Assembly (NCBI GenBank): GCA_963971425.1
Contig: OZ020518.1
Coordinates: 573,001-637,000, forward strand
DNA: 64,000 bases
Direction: 5' to 3'
From: Bryoerythrophyllum caledonicum
Lineage: Eukaryota > Streptophyta > Bryopsida > Pottiales > Pottiaceae
Positions 22,901 to 35,099 of this stretch are shown piece after piece. How positions within the stretch are numbered: position 1 is the first letter of the stretch; every line of letters begins with the position of its first letter. The translations under genes were made by a program, and so were the position numbers. A model generated the notes under the pieces. It saw only the letters and a program-made list of their open reading frames with translations. It was not told where the DNA came from and did not search any database.

Positions 22901-24607
22901 CTTCTTCATCTTCGCAAGTCCAATGGCACCATTTAAAGCAAATAGCCGCTATATTTGGTTTCGACAAGATCTAGGCATTCCTCAATCATTACGGCAATTA
23001 TGTCATTTCCTAGAAGTTGGAAGGAAAACTAAATTTACAATATAAATATAGTTCTTCAACGCATGGGAAGAAGGAAGGCCTTTGCCAAGGCGAGAATGGA
23101 GTTTGCCCAACTTTGTTCCTCTACAACCTTCAAAGGGTTGAGTCCCCACCCTCACGTCCCCGCCTCTTCCCCGCCTAATTTTGGAATCAAATAGTTTGCA
23201 CGTGTTAGAGAACTAAAAGTGAAACCATTTAAAATTGATGTAAAAATAAATTCTCTATGTTCCAAATATAATACATATATGAAGAACAACAAATATTAAA
23301 AAGGAAATGTAATAGTTTCCATTTGAACATAAAGAAATTGACATTCCCAATTTATAAATACGGCATATATATAGTACAAAACAACGTCAAAATTATATAT
23401 ATTTAGAAAAAGAATTTCATGCAAACCATACAAAGTTCTATTGTTATTGTATATAGACATGAGTTCAAGAAAGAAGTTAATAGTTATGTTCTATATTGCT
23501 AGAAATAATATTTGTCCATCAATAACAAAGGAGGTTTTACTTGTGCAAAGAATATTACCTTCTTTGACAAGGAGAAAAAGAATTTGTTGTTAATAGCGTA
23601 ATACAACATTCTAATTCAAGTACCACCATAGTCCACCCAATTATGGTGGGAGGTCCTATGGCCTCGTTGTATGGGGACCCACAAAGCCCTTGGGGGAGAT
23701 GACATGTCGGTTATCTTTAATGCAACTAGTGTAGGGAAGCATTTAGTGTAGAAAAGTGTTTACCCTCGAGAGGGGGAAGTAGTTCAATATACACTAGCCT
23801 ATGTCCCGTGGCCATAAGCTTAGTGAAGAGAATGAACAAACACTACATTCACGCCGGTCCTATTATAAGACCGTAGTTCTTCTTCTTCTCCTAATTCAAG
23901 TCCAATAGAGTCATTTAGAGCAAAGACCCGCTATATTGGTTTCGACAAGATCTTTGCATTCCTGAATCATCACGGCAATCATGTCATTCCCTAGAAGTTG
24001 GAAGGAAAACTAAATCTACATTAAAAATATCGTTTCTCCAACGCATGGGAAGAAAGAAGGCCTTTGCCAAGGCAAGAATGGAGTTTGCCCAACTATGTTC
24101 CTCTACAACCTTCAAAGGGTTGAGTCCCCACCCTCACGTCCCCGCCCCTAACGTCCCCGCCCCTTCCCCTCCTAATTTTAGAGTCAGAAAGTTTGGATGG
24201 GCATAACTAACTCAAAAATAGCTCAAATCAAGCGTTTGAGGTGTGTTTTGACATCTAAATTTTTCGTAGATGCCAAAAAACATATCACACGCTTAATTTG
24301 AACTATGTTTGAGTGAGATATGGCCATTCAAAGATCCTGATTTCAAAATTAGGCGGGGAGGGGCGGGGACGTCTCCGCCCCTACCATTTAGGGGTGGTGA
24401 CGTCCTTGCGCCTAATATAATAGTTTATATAGTCAACTATCAATTTTTTTAGTCTAAATCTTGGGTGGCAGCACTTTAGTTCATACGTGGCTGCCACGTC
24501 GACTATTTTTTACCTTGTGGGTAAGTCAACCCTATGTTGACTGTATCGGACGGGCGAGAGCTCTACTGGACGGGCGAACTAGACGTCCGTCCCGTATGAC
24601 AACCCTG
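19975..24607. mobile_element. hAT-type foldback element, 4,633 bp, non-autonomous
   Basis: Both ends are CAGGGTTGTCAT in inverted orientation (12 of 12), fitting the hAT end pattern CAGNGNNG. The flanks GGTCTGTA and GGTCTATG are 8 bp with 6 matches, an aged hAT target duplication. CGGACGG words lie just inside both ends. The interior folds back: about 20.5-21.3 kb is inverted at 22.39-23.17 kb and again at 23.5-24.15 kb. About 21.64-21.74 kb is inverted at 23.17-23.29 kb. GGGGCGGGGACG-type GC-rich runs flank the arms. No transposase-like ORF. Confidence 0.8.
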
Positions 24608-24691
24608 GGTCTATGGGATCATGTTTTTTCGTAACACTATAAATCTGCTGCAGTGATGATTGTCATGTGAGGTGAATTAAATAATTAGAAA

Positions 24692-24750
24692 AATTGTGAC
24701 CTTTGAGACCCACCTTCGGATCCAAAGGTGGGTCTCTGAGGTCACAATTG
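24692..24750. repeat. GGATCC hairpin left of element B
   Basis: TTGTGACCTTTGAGACCCAC, then CTTCGGATCCAAAGG, then TGGGTCTCTGAGGTCACAA: nearly perfect inverted arms of about 27 bases. The spacer to its left (AATCTGCTGCAGTGATGATT and onwards) recurs inverted right of B at 32,460-32,530. Confidence 0.85.
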
Positions 24751-24768
24751 AGAAAAAAAATTGAGGAT

Positions 24769-25024
24769 CCTATAAAACTACTCTAGTTTAAGCCATGTTT
24801 GATGAATTTACAAGGTCACTTTCTTGCATGCATGAGATGATCTCTTGCAAATCACGTCTTTACTTTCATGCAGATCTAAGCAGGTCATTCATGTCATGGG
24901 GCTCATCTTGCATGATAACCATGTTAATCAGAGGTCGTTGATTGTCACTTCGCTGCAGATGCTAGTGTTCAGAACATGGGAATTCATCAAACATGACATG
25001 TATTGGAGTAGTTCTATAGGATTG
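24769..25024. mobile_element. MITE of about 256 bp with CCTATA ends
   Basis: The left CCTATAAAACTACTC and the right GAGTAGTTCTATAGG are inverted matches (14 of 15). CATGTTTGATGAATT is mirrored by AATTCATCAAACATG further in. It splits the left edge of element B, whose homologue in A runs straight through. Target duplication unclear (GAT or AT). No ORF. Confidence 0.75.
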
Positions 25025-27745
25025 TTGCAGTTTGTAGAGTCAGTATTCCTCCGGAATGCAATTAATCGTCACTAAATGCTTCCAAAGTAAACCACTCCGG
25101 TTTCATTCCCACATAGACCTATTGTTCTTCTCAGAGTATCCCACAAAACTATACTACCAATCAATTGTTCCTAGGCTAGCTATTCAATTCATCACTTACT
25201 ACGGATCCGGATCCTTCTAGATTCCGGAATTCATACAACGGCTTCCGGAATTAATTTCCGAATGACCGGAGGGTAGTTTGATTTATCTCTGTTCCTCCTC
25301 AGAGAGTCTTCCGGACGGTTTAAACGAGTGACTGGAAGGCCACTGATCCTTTTTTGTGTAAGTGGCCGGATTCCCCACTGCCTTGTGACTTTAAGTGGCT
25401 AGACACCCACTGCCCGGAACTTATAGTGGTCGGACACCCACTCTGTCTACTCCGCTAACCGGTGATTGATGCTGCTGCCAGGCTTGTACTCTCACATCAT
25501 CCGGATGGCCTTTCGGACGCGGTCACGTAGGGACAAGTCCGGACTACAACGACATTTCGGTAAGTACGGTTGTGATTCTCCTGAGCAAGTGGTAGAATTT
25601 ATTAGAGAGGATTCCTTCAAGACCTACTCATCAGGCTTTTTCCTATCGTGGGGGTAAACTCCGGCCGCGACCGGAATCCGGGTTCATAAGGATTCTTCCG
25701 TGCCCTAGAGACTACCATGAATACCTCTGCAGTTCATCTATTCCCCTCCTGGCTTCTTCCGGACCTTGGAGACTACCAGGACATGGTCCTCTGCAATAGC
25801 CCTCCAGCTCTTCTGGGCGATCTCTTAATATAGGTCCTAACCGGATTCTCTGTAGAAAATAGAATATCACTTCACTCCGGAAGAATCCTTACAACAATAC
25901 ATACCAGAATGGATCCGTCACTCACAGAGGTAACACTCCACACCACCAAGTCTAGGAAGCAAATCTAATACAAAAGGTCTGGAGTATATTCAACGAAAGA
26001 AAACAAGATAAAGAGTTTTGAAAAAACTCCCTTACTAAGTACTAACTAAGTTCCCTAAACTTAGTCTTTCTTCTATCTGTTAGAAATCTGGATAATCTTA
26101 TCTAAAAGATCCGCGAAATCCAGAAAAGTTTCAGATCGGATCTCAGATCCTATAATCCCGGAAAAGTTTTCAGACTCCGGATTTCCTATCTTGAGCTACA
26201 AAATCTGGCAGTTGATTCCGTCCGCAGCCGAGTGCAACTTGAGCCTCATTGTTAATCGTTGCAGGTCTGGAATTACAGCCCAAAAACGCTACATCTAAAC
26301 CTAATTCTAAAGCGGGGCACCCGGTGCTCGATTTCTCCCACTTCTGCGCACGGGAGATATCTCCAAAAGAACCCGTTGCTTACCCTTTCCCCTCTTCGAT
26401 GTTGGCGGAGAAGAGTCGACCTTCCGGGTCAACGGTTCGGCAGTTGGGGAAATCCGTCCTATCGGAGTTCTGGAGTCCGAAGGCGTAGGTTGCCGCTCCG
26501 GTGCAGCTTCCGGAACTAAAGGGGACTGTTGTTCCGGCTCGGGAGTTGGTTTGACCTCTCTGACTAGATCCCCGTAGTTGCCCGAAGGACTCCCTAGTCC
26601 GTGTGCTAGCCGCCGGGATACGGACTTGGGTGGTGCCCGGGGGTCAGTCTCCTCCGGGGATCCAGTAGTCGCATTGTCGGGGGCGTCAGCAAATCCGGAA
26701 GTTGCTTCAATATCTCACCCGTGCTGGGGTTGGAAGACACTATGCCCTCTGCCGGTGTAAGTGGTGATGGAGTATCGAGGTCTGTCAGATTCGCTGAGGT
26801 CCCTGGGGCTGGAGTCGATTCGGATTGTGGTGGTTCAGCAGGAGTCGTGGCCCGGTCAGGGGTCATGAAATCCTTTGGTACTTGGACCGCCCTGTCTTCC
26901 GGATCCACCTGGGTGATGTTGTTCACCAGAAGTTGCATCTGTCCCTAGCTGTGGCTCATCTTCTCTACTTGATCGAAGAAGAACCGGAAGATATTGGCTC
27001 CGGTTATCTTCTTCTCCTTGTCCACCAGTTCGGTGAAGAGCTTACTCCAGTTAACTGTAACCACCGGAAAGTTCAGAGCCTCTCGTACCTCCGTCAAGGC
27101 GGCTGCCGATTCGTTGGCCTTTGCCTCCGCCTGTTTCCGGGCAACCACCGCTAGTGCTGCTTCTTGCTGTAAGCACACTGCCTACTTCTCCAACGCCGTG
27201 TTGGCTTGGTACATGTTGGTGACCTCACTGACCTGTAGATGTACCGCCTTTAGCGAAATCTCTTTATCCCGGAGGTCCTCAATCCGGAGGATGACCTCCT
27301 CTATCCGGCTGACCTCTAGGCTCCGGAAAACCTCTTCCAACCCTATCTTCATGGCGACGTTGAGTTCCTAGAGGGCTTCCTCTCTCCACCATAGGCCGTA
27401 CAAAATCTCATCAATCTCCATCATCTGGCTTTTGGAGTTTCCTGGGTTGAGCCTCCTCCTCTTCCGGCTGACTTCCTCGGACGACCCGGCCTCGTCTGAG
27501 CTTGACGATCCGGATGAAATACTGGTGTCCGGACTCTCTGGTTTTGGTTCCTTGTCTCGTGCCCTCTTCTGCGCCCCCCGATCTTCTTCTAGAGTGTTTG
27601 CTATTGTTGAGTCCGACAGTGATTCAGCTTTCCCTCCGGACTCTTCTTCCGTCTCTTCACCTCCGTACTTCTGGAAGCTTAAGACTTTGTCATACACCCT
27701 CTGTTCCGTCTGGGTGAGTTGGTGATGGTGGCAATAGAATTGCGC

Positions 27746-30700
27746 CAGGGTTGTCTACATAGACGGACAAGGGCCCAAAGACAACGGACGGACAGACAGG
27801 GCGGACAACACTTTTTGGCGCACATTTGCGTGTAAAAAAAACTTACAAACCCTAAATCAAATTTACAACTTACCCTCTAGTAAAACACATGTGCCGACAT
27901 GTCAGACTGCTTTCCACATCACATCATACGGCCGGGCGCGCACCTTAGGACCACGCGTGTATGTCAAAAAAAAAAACAAAAAAAATTCTCCTTAATACGC
28001 GCCCAACCCTTGTATGTACGCGCCCAATCTGAAAGGTCGGGCGCATGCTAAAAAGGGCTGCGCGAATACGCCAAAAAAAAAAGATTTTTTTTTGGGCGTA
28101 CGCGTGCGGCCCCAATAGGTATGCGCCCAACCCTTTTAAGTTCGCACCTTAGCTTTTGGAGTATGCGCCCAACCTCCTTAGCTACCTGCGGAACGTCTTT
28201 AGATACGCGCCCAACCCCTTGAAGTACGGGCTGAACCCTTGTAAGTATGCGCCTAACCTTTTAAATCGGGCATGTATGTACAAGGAATGGGCGCGTGCAA
28301 TTTTCTTTGTTCAAGGGACGAGCTCAGCCCTTGTAGGCATGTGCTAGACCTTTTGGATCGGGCGGGTACGTACAAGGGCTGGGTGCGTACGCCCAAAATA
28401 AACAATTTTTTATTTTTTTTTGACGTATGCGCGCGGCCCTGCTAGGTACGCGTGCGACCCTTTTAGGTATGCGCCCGACCCTTATAAGTTTGCACCCAAC
28501 CTTTTGGAGTATGCGCCCTACCTCCTTGTGTACCCGCCCGCTCTTCTTTTGTAGTGATCCACCCCGCTTATATAGTCGCATGCCTCCTTGCACACTTATC
28601 AATCTCCTTTGTATACACATCCATGCTCAACACAAATACAACTCGTCCTCTACTATTTTGTGTTTTTTAAATTCCTTAATCTTGTTGAATTATTGCTAGT
28701 GGCATAATGAAGATGTGGACCACGTATAAGCCTCATTCCTCCTTGTGCCCACCTTTCCTAAGCTTTTGTCCACCCCTTATATATATAATGTTGATTCATT
28801 TTCACGAATATAATCTATTGTCTTTCTTTGATTAAAAGTGTCGTCATTAACTATTATTGATTTCAAAGATTGTCAAGGTGTGTGTATTTTTTTATTTACT
28901 TTTGGCAATCATGTACACAAAATCATTTATACTTGGCCATGGGCTATGGCCTTCTTAACTAACAAGGACTGCAATAGCTGTTCATGTAATAATTGAATCA
29001 AATATTTAAATGTCATTATAGACTCTAATTTCTTTTTAACTATAGAATGTGTCTTGTGTTCTTGCTTTTTTATTTAAGCAATCGACACAAAATTAATTGT
29101 AATGATACTAAGAAGAAGTTGATGCATTCAAATGTAAATGTAAATGTTGTATATGCATCTTCATATCTTATTCAATTTGCTAAGGTTCATTGATATATCT
29201 AATTATTTATCTCAATCACAATTTCTAGTTTAAGCATAATAAGCATAAATAAAATAGTTTATTTAAGAACGTCAAGTATTAAAATGTCCAAACATTAAGA
29301 ATTATTACATGAACAGTTGTTGCAGTCGTTGTTAGTTAAGAAGGCCATAGCCCATCACCAAGTATAAATGATTTTGTGTACATGATTGCCAAAAGTAAAT
29401 AAAAAAATACACACACCTTGACAATCTTTGAAATCAATAATAGTTAATGACGACACTTTTAATCAAAGAAAGACAATAGATGATATTTGTGAAAATGAAT
29501 CAACATTATATATATAAGGGGTGGACAAAAGCTTAGGAAAGGTGGGCACAAGGAGGAATGAGGCTTATACGTGGTCCACATCTTCATTATGCCACTAGCA
29601 ATAATTCAACAAGATTAAGGAATTTAAAAAACACAAAATAGTCGAGGACGAGTTGTATTTGTGTTGAGCATGGATGTGTATGCAAAGGAGATTGATAAGT
29701 GTGCAAGGAGGCATGCGACTATATAAGAAGGGTGGGTCACAACAAAAGAAGAGTGGGCGGGTACACAAGGAGGTAGGGCGCATACTCCAAAAGGTTGGGT
29801 GCAAACTTAAAAGGGTTGGGCACGTGCTTAAAGGGGGTCGGGCGAGTACATAAAGGGGTTGGGCACGTGCTTAAAGGGGGTCGGGCGAGTACATAAAGGG
29901 GTTGGGCGCGTACCTAAAAGGGCCGCGTGCGGACCTAGCAGGGCTGCGCGCATACGCCAAAAAAAAATTAATTTTTTTTTTTTTGGCGTACGCGCCCAAC
30001 CCTTGTACGTACGCGCCCAATCCAGAAGATCAAGCGCATGCTTACAAGGGTTGAGCTCGTCCCTAGAAGAAAAAAAATTGCACGCGTCCATTCCTTGAAC
30101 GTACGCGCCCGATTTAAAAGGTTAGGCGCATGCTTACAAGGGTTCGGCCCATACTTCAAGGGTTGGGCGCATATCTAAAGAAGTTCTGCGGGTAGCTAAG
30201 GAGGTAGGGTGCATACTCCAAAAGGTTGGGAGCGTGCCTAAAAGGGCCGTGCGCGCACCTAGTAGGGTCGGTGCACACCTAACAGGGCCGCGCGCGTACG
30301 CTAAAAATAACATTTTTTTTCCTTGGCATACGCGCCAAGTCCTTGTACGTACGCACCAGATCCAGAAGGTTAAGCGCATGCTTACAAGGGCTGAGCTCTA
30401 TCCTAGAACAAAAACAATTGCACGCGCCCATTCTTTAAATGTACGCGCCTGATTTAAAAGGTTAGGCACATGCTTACAAGGATTCGGCCTATACTTCAAG
30501 GGGTTGGGCGCGTACATGAAGGGGTTGGGCGCCTCTCTAAAGGGGTCGGGTGCGTCTCTAAAGGGGTCGGCCGTGTTCCTAAAGGGGTCGTGCGCGCAGT
30601 TTAAGGGGTCGGGCGCGTACGTACAAGGGCTAGGCGCATACGCGTGAAAAAAATATTAAAAAATAAAAAATCTGTAGGTGTACACGCCCAACCCTTATTT

Positions 30701-31246
30701 GTGCGCGCCTAGCCATTGTTCGTACGCGCCTAGCCATTGTTCGTACGCGCCTAGCCGTTGTTCGTACGCGCCGAGCCCTTGTTTGTATACGTCCAATCCC
30801 AAAGGTTGGGCGCATGCTTACAAGGGCTGGGCGCATACAAAATTTTATTTTATTTTATTTATTTGTTTTTTTGCGTTCGCGCCCAACCCTTGTTTGTACG
30901 CGCCCGATCCCAAAGGTCGGGCGCATGCTTACAAAGGCTGGGCACGTGCAAAAAAAAGTTTTTTTTTGGCGTACGCGCACGGTCTTGTTAGGTATGTGGG
31001 CGGCCCAATTAGGTACACGCGCGGCCCTCTTAGGTACGCGCCCATCCCTTGTTCGTATGCGCGCGACCCTCTAGTCGACTTGTCAGCCACGTATTTGCCT
31101 TTGTGGCAGTGGGTAAATTGATTTACCTCTAGTCATGGTGAAACTAGCGTTGACCCTTATCGGACGAACAACAACCTCTATCGGACGAACAACAACCTTT
31201 ATCGGACGGGCAACGAGACGGACGGACGGACGCCGGAACAACCTTG
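27746..31246. mobile_element. hAT-type foldback element, 3,501 bp, inserted in element B
   Basis: The flanking 8-bp duplication AATTGCGC is perfect (27738-27745 and 31247-31254). The ends CAGGGTTGTC and, inverted, CAAGGTTGTT follow the hAT pattern, with CGGACGG words just inside. Most of the body is a giant inverted repeat about an axis near 29,145. For example, GGCTATGGCCTTCTTAACTA near 28,943 recurs inverted near 29,335. The outer arms are tandem GC-rich units of the type ACGCGCCCAACCCTTGTACG. No transposase ORF. Confidence 0.88.
29820..29910. repeat. Tandem 44-bp units in the foldback arm
   Basis: TTGGGCACGTGCTTAAAGGG with GGTCGGGCGAGTACATAAAG occurs twice in a row, exactly. It is the tidiest part of the GCGCCCAAC repeat field at 29.76-31.08 kb. 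Confidence 0.8.
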
Positions 31247-32398
31247 AATTGCGCCACATAGGAGGCCAGAGGGGTTGCAGATTTCTTCACCTTCTGGAGA
31301 TTTGCCACCGGCCGGTTGATCATCTCGCTCATGAGAGTCCCCCAATCCACCAGTATCTTTCCCCAGAGTGCTCCGAGGAAAGTGCACGCCCACTTCGACC
31401 CCAATCGCTTTGGCTTTTCCGGATGGAAGATAGAATTCAAAAACCATAGCACCAGCTTGGCGTCCAGATGCTTCAAGTCTTGGATGTTGTACCCCTCTTT
31501 TGGGTCGGCCTTTCCTTCAAATTCCTCTGCCAAGAACTCATCTCTCCGTTCCACCACCTTGGTGTGCCTCGCCCGGAAGTCATGCGCCTGTATCCATTCC
31601 GAAACTCCCCATAGTTCCGGATGGGCCCGCAGCATCCCTTCGTACTTGGAGTCTGGTGTTCCTATCAACTCCCAGACGAACACCTCTTCGCGGATGCCCC
31701 AGGCAATGTCTAGGAATCCGTTGCAGCCCATTGCCTGTAATTTCTCCTTAAAAAAACGGTATTCGTCCGGGTCTGTAGGGATTTCCGGCAGGACCTTCAT
31801 CAAAGACGGAAGCGCAGAGGCTGGCGCTTCGTCTCGATTCTCTCTTCCATCCCGGTTTGTCTTCTTCATCTTGGCCATGGCGCCCCTCTTCATCGGTTTT
31901 GCCTAATTCCTCACCTTCTCTTGATGTTGTCCCTGCACGCACCGTCCTCACAAAAACTCTCCCTAACGGCTATACGACCGTTCTAACTGCCTAAGCTAAC
32001 AAACCCTAATAGCCAGCGGTTAGGAGAACGAGAGAGAGAGAGACGCGCGAAGTAGGAAGGAAAGAAAGAAAGAGGTTTCCCTCGCATCGCAGCCTTTTGT
32101 AGTTGGCCGTTAGACCGGCCTCCCGGTCGCAGTACGGCTGATGGTGACAGCTCGGACTGACATACTTCCCCAGAGTTTCGACAACTATTCCGGCCCACAG
32201 TTTAGCAACTTTAGGACCGATTAGGGATTTCAACTGGGTTTACCCGTCTTTATTCCTACGAACTGACTATAGGTTCTATTCTAGTTCAGACTATTGTATT
32301 TACTTTACTAATTTTTTTGTTTTTGCCGGATTTTTAGGTTAACTTCCGGAACCTTGTGGGAACAGATTCCCACAAGGATCCTCAAAATTTTTAAGGAA

Positions 32399-32563
32399 AT
32401 TGTGACCTCAGAGACCCACATTTGGATCCAAAGGTGGGTCTCAAAGGTCACAATCTTTTTTAAATTATTTAATTCACCTCACATGATAGTCATTATTGCA
32501 GCAGATTTGTGGTGTTAAAAAATATGATCCCACAGACCCACCTTCGGATCCAAACGGGAGTCT
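32399..32563. repeat. Pair of GGATCC hairpins right of element B
   Basis: Hairpin 1 (32399-32453): TTGTGACCTCAGAGACCCAC, TTTGGATCCAAAG, GTGGGTCTCAAAGGTCACAA. Hairpin 2 (32533-32563): CAGACCCACCTTCGGATCC then CGGGAGTC, its right arm being degenerate. The pair and spacer form the mirror image of the pair left of B. Confidence 0.85.
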
Positions 32564-32589
32564 TTAAGGGTCATGTTTGTTTTTCAAAA

Positions 32590-35090
32590 TACAAAAAATT
32601 TCTGCACTCAATGCAATACTTGATGGTTAAATTACTCTTGTATTGTGTGCGGTGTGGAGGTTTGGAAGTCTACCGCGACCGTTTGGTTTGAATCAATGGG
32701 ATGCAAGTGTTGCAGAGGCAATGGCAGCACTTGCATCTCCACCACATCTTCCAAGGATAGCCAAACGGAGGTCTACCGCATATTCGTTCATAGACTTGGA
32801 GGCGTGTGCTAGTGGTTCTGATAGTAGTGATCGTCCTTTGGATAAAAGTGACTCTGATTGCTTCTTAGCGGAGGGATTGTGCTTTTTTAGTACTCGTTTA
32901 TTGATTTGTCTTCTCATTGGACTTTCAACTTGTTGACATCATCATCGCAATTGTGTTTCCCAATTCATCTTGGTATGTTATTCCAACTAAATTACTAAAT
33001 GTAGGGTCTAATTCAATCCAATGATTGATCCATTCATCAATCACCACATTGTTTTACTATACTTACACATTATTTATTGCCGGTGAACTCTAACAGCTTA
33101 AAATCTTTTAGACAATTCACCCCATTTATTAACCCCTAAATTATTTTGACAATTTTGCACCAAAAACACTTTAAAATTGCTCGTTTTAGTGCAATGAGTA
33201 TGGAGGAAAACAAAAAATTGTCCACCGTCTTTGAGCTTTAACACTTTGGATTTTCCAATATTAGCTGGAAGAGGAATATATCGCTAAAACTTTACAAGTC
33301 GAGTCGTTGAGGGAGGATTTGTAGTCGGATTCAAGGTTGAGGACACATTCTGGTAGAGTTGCGAGTGGAATTGTAGTTTGTAGTTGTGTAGGCTGTTTGC
33401 AAAGGTGATTGAGAGATTGTTCCTTAGCTGGTATATTTGTTCTACCATGATCTCTTCATTAGATAATACTTTACTGTAGTTCCTATTTGAAGTCGTTCTT
33501 ATACTTCAAATCCATTTCGGATGATAGGTTTGGAGATGGATGCCCTTTTGTGGACCACGATCCCGCCACTTTTGTTCTTTGGAGACTTCCACAAGTATGT
33601 GGGCGAATACATTCTTCTTGTGGAAATCTAGAAGTCGTATTTTTGTCCATTTGATGGCACCCGCATCAATCCACTTTGATTTGATGGCCTTCTTCCATGT
33701 ATCTTCCCAACAATGCAATTTTGAGTCACATCTAAGTAGATCGAGCAGCTTGTCAATAGCACTATTGTTGGAGCATCTCTATGACTGGCTTTATGGAAGG
33801 TGGAGATAATCTTTTGTCATGGAAACATTGCAAAAACCAATGAGGAATAACTTAGACTGAAGGAATATCCACTCTTACATGCGTTATTACAAAGTTGGCA
33901 TCGGCTTAGCCATAATCAATGGTTTCGCAATTGCAAAGAGGACGATGCGGCACTCCTTGAACGTGGGCTCAAAACTCTGACGATTGAGCAAATAGACTCC
34001 TTGGATACATTCAACGAGAGGTCCTATCACCTCACAAAGATCCGACGACACAATGTTGCAGCGAATCTGTGGCCTTCCAATGACTTAGCGTTCTGGTATC
34101 AAGCACCACTTGTATATGAGTGGTAGAAAGATTGAGGCTACCGTGGATCAAGGAATTCAAGTATGGATATACTTGTGCCACAGAACCCAAACGAGCCTTG
34201 ATACATCCTCGGAGTAGATGGAAATTGATGGAGTAAGATTGTGCGAGAGGCAATAAAGACCACCTTTGTTTAAAGAATCTCATAAGAGTAGCACCTGAAT
34301 GTTCTAGAAGTTCTCTAAGAAAGGGGTGCCAAAATTAATAATGATGTCCTTGTTACAATAGTCTTTCATTTGATTGATTATGAATATTCTTTTCAAACTC
34401 GTAACATCTCTCACATGTTTACATGCTTGGTACCATTTGCATTGGTAAGATTCGGACACTCTCTGTCGAAGTATTTAATTTTTTCAGTTCAATATTGTTT
34501 GAACGCCAAGGATATCACCTAGGTAATACATGGATATCACCTTGATATGAAGTGGATATGACCTAAGTATTGTAAAGGTATGATAATAGCATTACATAGG
34601 TACTTTCCATATATCCCTTCCATATTTCTAAAATTTATACACTCCCTATTGTCCATTATTTATGTACAAATCTTACCAACAGCTAGGTCCAACATGTCAA
34701 GTTATCCTAATCAAAAGTTGGCAACCTTAAGTGTCCGTTTTGATTTTTTAAAGAATTGTTGATTCTAAACCATTAATAATTCAGACTTCAATATGTCCAA
34801 GTATCTTTCTATTGTAGGCTTTTACATGTTTTTTTCACATGTCAAGATAGATTAAACATAATCCACAGCCATAGCCATTGCTTTCAAAAAAAAATGTGGA
34901 AAAAAAAACTGAAAAATTCAATGCTCAACGCTGGCCACTCGCCTCTTGCTGCTCACAAGATAGCATTCATGTTTACTTATGTGTGTTGACCATTGAGCTA
35001 TAAATTAGGTGACTATAGAAATCTCTATTCTTAACCATTAATCTTAGGATCATTGAAACAACAAAGACAAGCAAAGATTTCTACAAAATT
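32590..35090. other. Intergenic, repeat remnants only
   Basis: TTAACCCCTAAATT at 33129-33142 looks like one end of the TTAA family (compare 45,280). Copy 3 of the stuttered repeat is at about 34,505-34,710. Short ORFs at 32.64-32.94 kb and 33.5-34.3 kb have no recognisable motif. Confidence 0.45.
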
Positions 35091-35099
35091 TGATTTAAG

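Larger units (their letters stand above)
25025..32378 (-). mobile_element. Gag-like element B (fossil), carrying an inserted hAT-type element
   Basis: The gene-like part runs from about 31,893 to 26,600 (minus) and is interrupted by the 27,746-31,246 element. The N-terminal part reads DPDEYRFFKEKLQAMGC and IREEVFVWELIGTPDSKYEG, then LVLWFLNSIFHPEKPKRLGS and VDWGTLMSEMINRP, the same plan as A and C. A charged Ser/Asp-rich linker and a Pro-rich tail follow. The right end (TGTGGGAACAGATTCCCACA) matches that of A. AGGATCCT stands at both edges. Broken, with several breaks besides the insertion. No pol and no LTR pair seen. The family call (plant transposon-protein or gag-like) is inference. Confidence 0.6.

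Noticed and set aside
27940-31080. CRISPR-like look of the GCGCCCAAC repeats
   Set aside because: Unit spacing is irregular, spacers are absent, and the array lies inside a hAT-type element in a eukaryote.
28427-31121. Cys/Tyr/Arg-rich ORFs in the foldback element
   Set aside because: They arise from translation of GCGCCCAAC tandem repeats on both strands.
32643-32936. 97-residue ORF with FIDLEACASGSDSSD
   Set aside because: Faintly like acidic linkers in some mobile-element proteins, but no domain and too short to support.
33506-34283. Minus-strand short ORFs
   Set aside because: No motif, no splice model, no repeats.
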